Origin: Methanoregula sp.
GTDB lineage: Archaea; Halobacteriota; Methanomicrobia; Methanomicrobiales; Methanospirillaceae
Direction of reading: 5' to 3'
Length of the DNA stretch: 9,458 nt
Assembly (NCBI GenBank): GCA_028705545.1
Contig: JAQWDG010000004.1
Coordinates: 3,667 to 13,124 of the forward strand
The notes under the pieces are model-generated. The model ran no database searches and had not been told where the DNA came from. It saw nothing but the letters and a program-made list of their open reading frames with translations. Position numbers and translations under genes: made by a program. Below, in pieces: positions 1-5,377 of this stretch; the first letter of the stretch is position 1, and every line of letters begins with the position of its first letter.

Positions 1-267
1 GCTGAAAAAGTGGCAGGAGCGATCCGGGAGATCGCAGCGGCCCCGTACGATGAGAACGGTGCGATCCTTCCCCTGCCGGCCCACCCGGCTTCGAAGTTTG
101 CCCGCTGCCTTCCAGAAGACCTCGCACGCACGCAGGCGCTCGCCGACCACTACCGGCTCGGCAGCTGCCTTGCACTTCTCGCAGAAGAACCGGTAACTAT
201 TCTGCCCGGCCCGGCGCAAAAATCCCGGGGCCCGGATCAGTTTAAGAGGACAGATGGCGTATCATAA
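1..267 (+). CDS. 3' end of an unidentified gene (88 codons visible, start outside window)
   Basis: The reading frame is open from the first base of the window (reading A-E-K-V-A-G-A-I-R) to a TAA at 265-267, so the gene begins upstream. A GTG at 10-12 lies in frame but has no ribosome binding site in front of it and is probably internal. The visible part is soluble, with no membrane segment. It has an Ala-rich helical start, a proline-rich turn (ILPLPAHP) and a helix containing ALADHYRLGSCLALL. The last 20 or so residues after LPGP are polar and look like a disordered tail. Codon choice (GCC, CTC, CGG, GAC-rich) matches the neighbours, so it is very likely a real coding end. I do not recognise the family. 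It runs in the same direction as the cupredoxin gene, which starts 31 bases after the stop, so the two could share a transcript. Confidence 0.6.
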   Translation, partial: AEKVAGAIREIAAAPYDENGAILPLPAHPASKFARCLPEDLARTQALADHYRLGSCLALLAEEPVTILPGPAQKSRGPDQFKRTDGVS

Positions 268-282
268 AAAAACGAACGTCAC

Positions 283-289
283 GGAAGGA
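283..289 (+). promoter_or_regulatory. Ribosome binding site that fixes the cupredoxin start
   Basis: GGAAGGA lies nine bases before the ATG at 299. An in-frame ATG at 254 would add 15 polar residues in front of the signal peptide and has only a GAGGA three bases away. The 299 start is therefore preferred, because it gives a textbook lipoprotein signal. Confidence 0.6.
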
Positions 290-298
290 ATCGTTCCC

Positions 299-736
299 AT
301 GAAAGCGTATCTTGTTTTTGTTCTTGCTGCCGCCTGCTTTATTCTCGTTGCGGGATGCACGCAGAACGCAGCACCGGCACAACCGACAGTGGCAGCTACG
401 ACCCAGACCCCCGGCCAGGTCACGACCACCTATACCTATGCGCTGGCAACGACAGCGACGCCGACGCCTGTCTCGGTCTCCGATAACACGATCATCATAA
501 AGAACATGGCATTTACCCCGGACACGATCACGGTACCGGCCGGCGCCATTGTCCGCTGGGTCAACAAGGACAGCGTTACGCACTCGGTCGTGTTCTCAAA
601 AGACTCCAAGATCAACCCGTCGGGAGTCATGAGGAACGGCGAAGGGTTCTCGGTCCGGTTCTATGACGCCGGCACCTTCCCCTATTATTGCGGGCTCCAC
701 CCGGAGATGACCGGCACGGTAATCGTAACGCAATAA
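299..736 (+). CDS. Cupredoxin (type 1 blue copper) lipoprotein
   Basis: This 145-residue protein begins with a lipoprotein signal peptide: a Lys at residue 2, a hydrophobic stretch at 4-18 and the lipobox LVAGC, with Cys20 as the predicted lipidated residue. Residues 21-62 are a Thr/Ala/Pro linker that would hold the domain away from the membrane. Residues 63-145 form a plastocyanin/azurin-like domain. It shows the typical opening (KNMAFTPDTITVPAGAIVRW), His95 in the THSV motif, and the C-terminal cluster CGLHPEMTG giving Cys131, His134 and Met137. These four residues are the normal type 1 copper ligands, and all are present. By family knowledge such proteins carry single electrons outside the cell. 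Partner and pathway are unknown here. The next gene starts inside this stop codon (TAATG), so the two are very probably translated together. The fold and copper site are secure; the role is not. Confidence 0.9.
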   Translation: MKAYLVFVLAAACFILVAGCTQNAAPAQPTVAATTQTPGQVTTTYTYALATTATPTPVSVSDNTIIIKNMAFTPDTITVPAGAIVRWVNKDSVTHSVVFSKDSKINPSGVMRNGEGFSVRFYDAGTFPYYCGLHPEMTGTVIVTQ

Positions 737-954
737 TGCTGCAGGAAATTACTTTTTATCCCATTTTCGGGAAACCTCTCATCGTGTATCTCGGGATCCT
801 GACGCTTACGGGTTTCCTCGTCACCGCAGGCATTGCCGTTGCGAACCGGCGTGGCATCCACACGATCCCCTTTGCCTGGCACCCCCGGCTCGCTGCCTTC
901 TCGATTGCGTGTGCGGTTATCCACGGGACGCTGGGCGTCCTGATATTTTTTTAA
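736..954 (+). CDS. Two-helix mini membrane protein with His-x13-His, possible haem binder
   Basis: This 72-residue protein starts at ATG 736, overlapping the cupredoxin stop codon by one base. A weak GGTAATC at 718-724 may serve as ribosome binding site, so translation is probably coupled. A start upstream at 688 would add 16 charged residues overlapping the cupredoxin domain and is unlikely. There are two predicted membrane segments, about residues 15-36 and 50-72, joined by a basic loop (NRRGIH). The second helix carries His49 at its start and His63 near its middle, exactly 13 residues apart, in the context WHPRLAAF and VIHGTLG. That spacing and the surrounding His, Arg, Leu, Ala and Gly pattern recall the haem-ligating helices of ferric reductase/NADPH oxidase-type membrane domains. 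One such helix offers only half of each ligand pair, so haem binding would need a dimer or a partner. I know no named family for it; the haem idea is inference. Confidence 0.75.
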   Translation: MLQEITFYPIFGKPLIVYLGILTLTGFLVTAGIAVANRRGIHTIPFAWHPRLAAFSIACAVIHGTLGVLIFF

Positions 955-961
955 AACAGGA

Positions 962-993
962 ATATTTTCCGGTGGGGGGATCCCGGGAAATAT
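962..993. terminator. Hairpin between convergent genes, likely bidirectional terminator
   Basis: Bases 962-972 pair with 983-993 (11 bp, one G-T wobble) around a 10-base loop. An A7 run follows shortly at 1000-1006. The hairpin lies 7 bases after the stop of the mini membrane protein and 25 bases from the stop of the convergent 67-residue gene. A role in ending both transcripts fits, though archaeal termination depends more on U tracts than on hairpins. Confidence 0.45.
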
Positions 994-1017
994 CCGGCTA
1001 AAAAAATCCCGGGCCGA

Positions 1018-1221
1018 TCAGTACCCGGCAAGCCGGAGCAGTGCACCGACAAGGATGCCAAACATCGATGAGGATGCCGATATCATGCCGAGCAGGATGT
1101 ATCCTGCGATCACGCCGATCTTGAGCGGCGTGTAAGTCCGGTTGATGTTGAGGCGCCGTACCGTACGGAACGGTTTGACCTCTGCCGATATCGCAGGCTT
1201 GTTCTTCCTGATCTTTACCAT
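1018..1221 (-). CDS. Small membrane protein of unknown function, 67 residues
   Basis: The start ATG (1219-1221 on the minus strand) is preceded by GGGGTGAT about six bases away, a good match to an archaeal ribosome binding site. The stop is TGA at 1018-1020. The first 30 residues are strongly basic (Lys and Arg at 3, 5, 6, 8, 16, 19, 22, 23 and 28) and would face the cytoplasm. Residues 33-66 are hydrophobic and rich in Gly, Ala, Ser and Ile, long enough for a tight helical hairpin or one long helix, ending in LRLAGY. There are no Cys or His residues, so no metal site. It stands alone, convergent with the cupredoxin pair, with the tRNA gene upstream on the same strand. I do not recognise a family. 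The layout of a basic tail plus C-terminal membrane anchor is superficially like Sec61-beta, but that protein's motifs are not evident. Confidence 0.6.
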   Translation of the reverse strand: MVKIRKNKPAISAEVKPFRTVRRLNINRTYTPLKIGVIAGYILLGMISASSSMFGILVGALLRLAGY

Positions 1222-1308
1222 CGTCCGATCACCCCGGTAAATAATGGGGAACAGTATCCAGTTACGATATACTACGTACAGGTGATATTTAGGATTTTGT
1301 ATATTGCC

Positions 1309-1318
1309 GATATAAAAA
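1309..1318 (-). promoter_or_regulatory. Possible TATA box for the 67-residue membrane protein gene
   Basis: Read on the minus strand this is TTTTTATATC, the best TATA-like match in the AT-rich DNA upstream of the gene. It would imply a leader of roughly 60 bases. It overlaps a 5-bp stem (1307-1311 with 1318-1322), which makes the assignment uncertain. Confidence 0.3.
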
Positions 1319-1458
1319 TCGGGAAGTATTTTGGGTTTTTTTTAGTTTCTGGTGAAACGATCTTTTGTTTTTCGTTCATTCCTTAAAAATCCCGTTGCCG
1401 CGAATTTTACCGCAGCAAAAGCCTGAATTGCACAGGTTTTCGATCGGGCGGGCTTGGT

Positions 1459-1474
1459 AAAAGAAGCAATAAAA
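1459..1474 (-). terminator. U-rich terminator after tRNA-Ser
   Basis: On the minus strand the tRNA is followed 14 bases later by TTTTATTGCTTCTTTT. Two T4 runs in a pyrimidine-rich stretch are typical of archaeal factor-independent termination. Confidence 0.45.
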
Positions 1475-1488
1475 CCGGAACACGATAA

Positions 1489-1573
1489 CGCCGAGGGGGA
1501 GATTTGAACTCCCGAGGCGCAGGGCGCCAGTAGCTTTCGAGGCTACCGCCTTCCCGGGCTAGACTACCTCGGC
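1489..1573 (-). tRNA. tRNA-Ser (anticodon CGA)
   Basis: The 85-base gene runs from 1573 down to 1489. The acceptor stem is GCCGAGG paired with CCTCGGC, followed by discriminator G, and CCA is not encoded. The anticodon stem GTAGC/GCTAC encloses the loop CTCGAAA, giving anticodon CGA (1539-1537), which reads UCG. A long GC-rich variable arm (GGCGC/GCGCC around a short loop) and the discriminator G are class II, serine-type identity features. The T arm holds GGGAG, TTCAAAT and CTCCC. No intron is present. It lies downstream of the thermosome gene on the same strand, but a U-tract terminator between them argues for separate transcription. Confidence 0.95.
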
Positions 1574-1603
1574 ACTCGCTCAATCATGTTCTTTTCGATC
1601 CCA

Positions 1604-1612
1604 CTAAAAGTT
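1604..1612 (-). promoter_or_regulatory. Possible TATA box for tRNA-Ser
   Basis: Read on the minus strand this is AACTTTTAG, centred about 35 bases before the tRNA 5' end. The distance suits a start a few bases upstream of the mature tRNA. The match to the archaeal TATA consensus is modest. Confidence 0.35.
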
Positions 1613-1623
1613 AACTATCAGGA

Positions 1624-1648
1624 TGCCGGGGTCGCCCGGTGAAAAAAA
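1624..1648 (-). terminator. Thermosome gene terminator
   Basis: On the minus strand, 17 bases after the thermosome stop codon, there is a T7 run (complement of 1642-1648). A small stem follows (1626-1630 with 1635-1639, 4-base loop). The U tract directly downstream of a strongly expressed gene is the usual archaeal termination signal. Confidence 0.55.
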
Positions 1649-1665
1649 GGGAGAGGATATTTTCT

Positions 1666-3264
1666 TTATGCCATCGGCGGCATGCCCGCCGGGGCTTTGG
1701 ACTGGGTGATCATCATATCGTCGACCCGGATCAGCATGATTGCGGTCTCGGATGCGCTCTCGATCGACTGGCGCTTGGAACGGAGCGGTTCGAGCACGCC
1801 CTCTGCGTGCATGTCGATGATCTGGCCGTTGTACACATTGAGTCCTGCGGTCTTCTTGCCCTTTGCGTGGGCGTTTTTCAGCTCCACGAGCTTGTCGATC
1901 GGGTTGTAGCCCGAGTTCTCGGCAAGGGTGCGCGGGATGACTTCAAAAGCCGTTGCGTATCCCTCGATTGCGAGCTGGACCCGGCCGCCAACGGTCTCGG
2001 CATAGTTGCGGATCTTCATTAAGAGTTCAGTCTCGACCGCACCGCCGCCGACAACGTACGTGCCGTCCTCAATGGCGTCCATAATAACGCTCGTGCCGTC
2101 GACAACCGCCCGTTCGAGTTCGTCCAGGAGGTAGTCGCTTGTGCCGCGGAGCAGGATGGTCGTTGCCTTCGGGTTTTTGCAGCCGGAGATCTTTGTGATC
2201 TCCATATCGTTGTCTTCCTCAACGGATTCCGCAGTACCGAGGTCTTTTGCGGTGAGGTCCTCGGGCTTGTTCACGATATTTGCGTGGAGTGCCTTTGCCG
2301 CGTACTTCATGTCCTTCTCGGGCACGTCATCGACTGCGTAGATCCCGTTCTTTGCAAGGAAGAACTGGACCGGGTCTGCAATGCCCTTCTGGCAGAGCAC
2401 TACGTTTGCGCCGGCGGCAACGATAGCATCGGCGAGCCTCTTTAAGGTCTCGCGCTCCTGTTCGGAGAACGCCGCGATCTGCTCGGACGAGGTGATCTTG
2501 ATCTTGGCCTTCACCTGGGTTTTTGTGATCTCCATGGGCGTTGCAATCAGGGCGACCTTTGCCTTTGTGACCTTTCTTGGCATGCCGTCGCTCACGCGCT
2601 TCTTGTCAAGGACAACGCCCTTGATGAGCTCCGCGTCGTCCATCGACTGGCCCTTCTGCTTCTTGATGAGGACATCGTCCTCGTCCGCGAGGTACTTGCC
2701 GTCGACTTTCTCTGCGATCGCCATGACTGCATCGACAATGATGCCGTCAAGCTTTGTCTTGACCGATTCGATGGACTTGCCGGTGATGGAGGTGTCGGCG
2801 ATCTTAAGAAGCGTCTTACGGTCCTTCGGGTCTACCTTGAACGAGAGGGATTGGGTGATCTCGAGCGCCTTTTCCATGCCCATCCGGTAACCCTGTGCGA
2901 TCACGGTCGGGTGGATGCCCTGTTCGAGCAGCTTCTCGGCCTGCTCCATGAGCGAGCCGGCAATAACGACTGCGGTGGTTGTCCCGTCGCCGACTTCATC
3001 GTCCTGGGTCTTTGCGACTTCGATGACCATCTTTGCGCCGGGGTGCTGGACCGAGATCTCCTGCAGGATCGTTGCGCCGTCGTTCGTGATCACGATGTCT
3101 CCGGTTGAACCCACGAGCATCTTGTCCATACCCCGGGGGCCGAGCGTTGTCCGGACCGCACCGGCAATGGCCTTTGCCGCCATAATATTCGAGCGCTGCG
3201 CTTCCTTGCCGGTGTTGCGCTCGACGTTGTCTTTTAAAATAATGATAGGTTGACCTGATAACAT
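1666..3264 (-). CDS. thsA: Thermosome subunit (group II chaperonin)
   Basis: This 532-residue protein is a cytosolic ATP-dependent folding machine subunit, forming double rings with a built-in lid. The ATP-binding equatorial motifs are intact: LGPRGMDKML at 41-50, NDGAT at 61-65 and GDGTTT at 92-97. Further on, GGGAVETEL, GYNPID and the late VYNGQI segment are all typical of archaeal thermosomes. Length is normal for the family. The C-terminus ends in AGMPPMA and lacks the long Gly-Gly-Met tail seen in some paralogues. The start at 3262-3264 is supported by GAGGATC four bases upstream. The gene has its own TATA box and terminator and so is monocistronic. The TATA box is flanked by an exact direct repeat, which may matter for heat or stress control. 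Which paralogue letter applies cannot be told from one gene, so the symbol is nominal. Confidence 0.96.
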   Translation of the reverse strand: MLSGQPIIILKDNVERNTGKEAQRSNIMAAKAIAGAVRTTLGPRGMDKMLVGSTGDIVITNDGATILQEISVQHPGAKMVIEVAKTQDDEVGDGTTTAVVIAGSLMEQAEKLLEQGIHPTVIAQGYRMGMEKALEITQSLSFKVDPKDRKTLLKIADTSITGKSIESVKTKLDGIIVDAVMAIAEKVDGKYLADEDDVLIKKQKGQSMDDAELIKGVVLDKKRVSDGMPRKVTKAKVALIATPMEITKTQVKAKIKITSSEQIAAFSEQERETLKRLADAIVAAGANVVLCQKGIADPVQFFLAKNGIYAVDDVPEKDMKYAAKALHANIVNKPEDLTAKDLGTAESVEEDNDMEITKISGCKNPKATTILLRGTSDYLLDELERAVVDGTSVIMDAIEDGTYVVGGGAVETELLMKIRNYAETVGGRVQLAIEGYATAFEVIPRTLAENSGYNPIDKLVELKNAHAKGKKTAGLNVYNGQIIDMHAEGVLEPLRSKRQSIESASETAIMLIRVDDMMITQSKAPAGMPPMA

Positions 3265-3268
3265 AGAT

Positions 3269-3275
3269 GATCCTC
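3269..3275 (-). promoter_or_regulatory. Thermosome ribosome binding site
   Basis: Read on the minus strand this is GAGGATC, four bases before the ATG. It overlaps by two bases the promoter-proximal copy of the 11-bp direct repeat. Confidence 0.6.
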
Positions 3276-3284
3276 TAGTGCTGT
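3274..3284. repeat. 11-bp direct repeat, copy 1 (thermosome leader/start-site side)
   Basis: TCTAGTGCTGT occurs here and again at 3318-3328, 44 bp apart start to start. This copy falls near the expected transcription start of the thermosome gene. Confidence 0.7.
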
Positions 3285-3304
3285 AAAAGGTGGAATTGAA
3301 CTTC

Positions 3305-3314
3305 TATATAAAAA
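3305..3314 (-). promoter_or_regulatory. Thermosome TATA box
   Basis: On the minus strand this reads TTTTTATATA, an excellent archaeal TATA match. Transcription would start about 25 bases on, near 3280, leaving a leader of some 15-20 bases that contains the GAGGATC ribosome binding site. Confidence 0.7.
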
Positions 3315-3317
3315 TGA

Positions 3318-3328
3318 TCTAGTGCTGT
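3318..3328. repeat. 11-bp direct repeat, copy 2 (just upstream of the TATA box)
   Basis: This is the second exact copy of TCTAGTGCTGT. It lies three bases upstream of the TATA box in the direction of thermosome transcription, where the BRE element would be, so a bound factor could help or block TFB. Confidence 0.7.
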
Positions 3329-3334
3329 TCCGGT

Positions 3335-3340
3335 AAAAAA
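3335..3340 (-). terminator. U6 tract after gfcR
   Basis: On the minus strand the gfcR stop is followed after 9 bases by TTTTTT flanked by C residues. This suits archaeal termination and separates the cluster from the thermosome promoter directly downstream. Confidence 0.4.
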
Positions 3341-3349
3341 GGGAACGTT

Positions 3350-3955
3350 TCAATCGATACGGGAGATTTTAAACAGCGAGTACACCGGCACGCCATCGAT
3401 ATCCCGGATGCCGCGCTTATCGAAGATCACCCAGATGGCAACAGGCAGGGCCCCGTGCTTCTTTAGGTATTTTACGAGTTCCCGCATGGTGTTCCCCGAG
3501 GTGATCACATCGTCCACGATGATGCAGCGCTGGTCGGCAACGGATGCAAAGTTCCCGCTGATCGATCCCACCGGGTGTTCGCTTGCGTTCTGTTTTGCCG
3601 GGTGGTAGATGGCAAGCTTTGAGGCTTCCTGCACAGAGATTATGGTGGCAAGCGGGATGCCCGAGAGGGCGATCCCCACGATCACGTCCGCAGCCGGGGT
3701 GACGACTTCTTTCTGCGCCGAATAATACCGGTTAAGGAGCATCTGCGAGATGCCGTCCAAAAGCGGCGCCTGGCTGCTCACTGCCGTCCAGTCGATGTGC
3801 ACATCCTTTGGGGCTGCGGACCCGCCCTTTGCCTGGGTCAAAAGCCAGGTCACCGTTTCCATGGAAAGCGATAATTCATCTGCAATCTGGCCGGGGCTGT
3901 GGCCTTCCGATAACAGCGCTTTTGCCCGGGCGATCAGATCGTCAAGGGAAGACAT
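3350..3955 (-). CDS. gfcR: GfcR-type regulator (HTH plus orotate phosphoribosyltransferase-like domain)
   Basis: In this 201-residue protein, residues 4-42 form a helix-turn-helix (SLDDLIARAKALLSEGHS, then PGQIADELSLSMETV). Residues 55-201 form a type I phosphoribosyltransferase fold with the PRPP-binding loop CIIVDDVITSGNT at 144-156, in which Asp148 and Asp149 bind ribose. This is the architecture of the archaeal PyrE-like/GfcR family. A haloarchaeal member activates sugar-catabolism genes; methanogen members are usually annotated by similarity, and whether they act as enzyme or regulator is not settled. The DNA-binding domain favours regulator. The gene is third after prs and nob1, 20 bases behind the nob1 stop. 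No ribosome binding site precedes the ATG, while a TATA-like element sits 25 bases before it, so a leaderless transcript is possible in addition to read-through. Confidence 0.88.
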   Translation of the reverse strand: MSSLDDLIARAKALLSEGHSPGQIADELSLSMETVTWLLTQAKGGSAAPKDVHIDWTAVSSQAPLLDGISQMLLNRYYSAQKEVVTPAADVIVGIALSGIPLATIISVQEASKLAIYHPAKQNASEHPVGSISGNFASVADQRCIIVDDVITSGNTMRELVKYLKKHGALPVAIWVIFDKRGIRDIDGVPVYSLFKISRID

Positions 3956-3974
3956 GAAAAAACATTTGTGGTAA

Positions 3975-3984
3975 TCTATTTAAG
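3975..3984 (-). promoter_or_regulatory. Possible internal TATA box for leaderless gfcR mRNA
   Basis: Read on the minus strand this is CTTAAATAGA, overlapping the last codons and the TAG stop of nob1. Its centre is about 25 bases before the gfcR ATG, the distance expected if transcription starts at the ATG itself. The lack of a ribosome binding site before gfcR fits. Confidence 0.45.
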
Positions 3985-4431
3985 TTTTCGTTTGATTATT
4001 GCGCCGCAGACCGGGCATTCCCCGTCTGTCTTGTAATACCGCCCGCAGCCGCTGCAGCGGTACTTCCACGCAACCGGCTTTGCCGCCCGCTGCCGGAGTG
4101 GCTGTATCGGGATTTTTAAGGCCGCTGCCACGTTCTGGATCGCAAAATCGTCCGTGAAAACCGTGGCACCAAGACCAAGTGCAAGGGCGAGCACATCGCA
4201 GTCGGTCGCGGAGATCACCGGGAGGTCGCCGGTCTTTTGTGCCGCTTCCCGCACCCGCACAAGGTCGCCTTTCTCCGGCGCCTGCACCACGAGGCCGGCG
4301 GAAACGAACAGGTCGAACCGGCATTTGCTTTTTAAGTCCACCAGTTCGTCGGTGACCGATGGCGTTGTGTAACATTCCCCTTCTGCCGGGTAGTCGGTAA
4401 AAAAAACCGAAGAATCAAGCACGCATTTCAT
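3976..4431 (-). CDS. nob1: Nob1-type endoribonuclease (PIN domain plus zinc ribbon)
   Basis: In this 151-residue protein, residues 1-112 form a PIN nuclease domain with the acidic metal-binding set Asp6 (VLDSSVFF), Glu29 (TDELVDL), Asp77/Asp79 (ATDCDVLALAL) and Asp94/Asp95 (FTDDFAIQNVA). The TDD-x-x-x-QNVA signature is characteristic of Nob1. Residues 122-147 form a zinc ribbon with Cys126, Cys129, Cys139 and Cys142, followed by a basic KRKLK tail suited to RNA. By family knowledge Nob1 cuts the 3' end of small-subunit rRNA late in ribosome assembly, in the cytosol. The start at 4429-4431 is preceded by AGGATCG and places the catalytic Asp close to the N-terminus, as usual. It lies between prs and gfcR on the same strand, 45 bases after prs, so co-transcription is likely. 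Confidence 0.92.
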   Translation of the reverse strand: MKCVLDSSVFFTDYPAEGECYTTPSVTDELVDLKSKCRFDLFVSAGLVVQAPEKGDLVRVREAAQKTGDLPVISATDCDVLALALGLGATVFTDDFAIQNVAAALKIPIQPLRQRAAKPVAWKYRCSGCGRYYKTDGECPVCGAIIKRKLK

Positions 4432-4452
4432 CGGGTCGATCCTGACATACGC

Positions 4453-4472
4453 CCGGGAAAAATCCCTCCCGG
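4453..4472 (-). terminator. Weak hairpin with U5 run between prs and nob1
   Basis: Bases 4453-4457 can pair with 4468-4472, or alternatively 4455-4458 with 4463-4466. On the minus strand a T5 run lies in the middle. It may cause partial termination between prs and nob1, but the short gap suggests most transcripts pass through. Confidence 0.3.
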
Positions 4473-4476
4473 CGGG

Positions 4477-5322
4477 TTAGTGTTTCAGTGCCGCTGCAAT
4501 GCAGGAGGCCGCCGAGATCCGGCTGCAGCCCCGTTCGATCGTGTCGCTGCAGATGATCTCGCGGATCCCGCTCACCTTTAAGTGGGAATACGCGCCGCCG
4601 ATCAAAACCCCGTGCACGCAGGCCGCGTACACGTCCTTTGCCCCCTGCAGGTAGAGCATTCCCGCCGCTGTCGCAATCGTGCCCCCGGTCGAGATGATGT
4701 CGTCCACGATCACGACCGAGCGGGACGCAGACGAGAGTTTCTTTGGCGCAATCTTCACTTCCGAGCCGGAGAGCCGGGTCTTGTCCAGGTAATCGTAGTC
4801 CCAGCCGCCCACCGAAGCAACGTCGCCGGCAAACGCGAGCGCCCCGTCGTCCGGGGCAAGGATCAGCGGATCGGAAAGGTCCATTGATTCGATGTACCTC
4901 CCCACGTCCTTTCCGACCGAGATGTTCTTTGTCGGCACGCCGAAATATTTGAGCACGTCCGGTTCGTGGATGTTGACCGTGATGCAGTCGGCCACATGGT
5001 GCGTAAAGAGCCGGGCGATGGCCCGGGCGCTGATCGGCTCCCCGTCACGGAATTTCTTGTCCTGCCGGGCGTAGCCCATGTACGGGAGGACGAGATGGTT
5101 TTTCGATCCCTCGCAGGCGTCGATTAAGAGGAGCAGCTGGACGAGCGAATCGTTGTCCGGGGTGCTCCCGACAATGACCATTTCGTCGTCGGGTGCAACG
5201 GCTGCGAGGCAGAGTTCCCCGTCAGGGAACTGGGAAAATTTCACATCGACAATACCGGTGCCGAGAGCTCCGGCGATGCGCGAGGCAAGAACCTGGGATT
5301 TTTCCGTGCTGACAACTTTCAT
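4477..5322 (-). CDS. prs: Ribose-phosphate pyrophosphokinase (PRPP synthetase)
   Basis: The enzyme transfers pyrophosphate from ATP to ribose 5-phosphate, making PRPP for purine, pyrimidine, histidine and tryptophan synthesis and, in methanogens, methanopterin-type cofactors. At 281 residues it is the short archaeal form (bacterial enzymes are about 315). The key motifs are all present: FPDGE at 32-36, the ATP-binding loop YARQDKKF at 84-91, NIHE at 117-120, the flexible-loop KTR at 181-183 with catalytic Lys181, and the ribose-phosphate loop VVIVDDIISTGGT at 203-215. The start ATG at 5320-5322 gives a normal N-terminus (MKVVSTEKSQ). Only a weak AAGGG lies before it. It is the first gene of the minus-strand cluster prs-nob1-gfcR and is divergent from lonB across 216 bases. 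Closeness to a regulator with a PRPP-binding fold suggests product-linked control. Confidence 0.95.
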   Translation of the reverse strand: MKVVSTEKSQVLASRIAGALGTGIVDVKFSQFPDGELCLAAVAPDDEMVIVGSTPDNDSLVQLLLLIDACEGSKNHLVLPYMGYARQDKKFRDGEPISARAIARLFTHHVADCITVNIHEPDVLKYFGVPTKNISVGKDVGRYIESMDLSDPLILAPDDGALAFAGDVASVGGWDYDYLDKTRLSGSEVKIAPKKLSSASRSVVIVDDIISTGGTIATAAGMLYLQGAKDVYAACVHGVLIGGAYSHLKVSGIREIICSDTIERGCSRISAASCIAAALKH

Positions 5323-5377
5323 GGTACCCTTACCCGAACCGGAAGGCCATTGGTGGGCTGCTGACCGTTTCCTGCCA

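Larger units (their letters stand above)
1222..1488. other. Gene-free AT-rich stretch with small hairpins
   Basis: I see no convincing coding region here. The stretch is clearly more AT-rich than its surroundings and contains a T8 run at 1336-1343. It has a small stem (1307-1311 with 1318-1322). A second stem (1418-1425 with 1433-1440, 8 bp with one G-T wobble, 7-base loop) ends in TTTT on the plus strand. The part next to the tRNA serves as its terminator, and the part near 1300 as upstream DNA of the 67-residue gene. Confidence 0.5.

Noticed and set aside
254..298. Upstream ATG giving the cupredoxin 15 extra residues
   Set aside because: The added residues are polar and charged and would spoil the lipoprotein signal peptide. 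The ATG at 299 has a better ribosome binding site.
242..630. Minus-strand and alternative-frame open frames across the cupredoxin gene
   Set aside because: They are Arg- or Cys-rich shadows of a plus-strand gene with complete copper-site motifs.
1018..1221. Assignment of the 67-residue protein as Sec61-beta or a methyltransferase (Mtr) small subunit
   Set aside because: Only the general shape, a basic tail plus membrane anchor, agrees. I could not see the conserved residues of either family.
2381..2890. Long open frame of 169 codons on the plus strand inside the thermosome gene
   Set aside because: It is antisense to an unmistakable thermosome. Its product is Ser/Phe-rich, as expected from the reverse of GC-rich coding DNA, and there is no motif or ribosome binding site. 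Others at 1639-2022 and 2915-3253 are the same kind of shadow.
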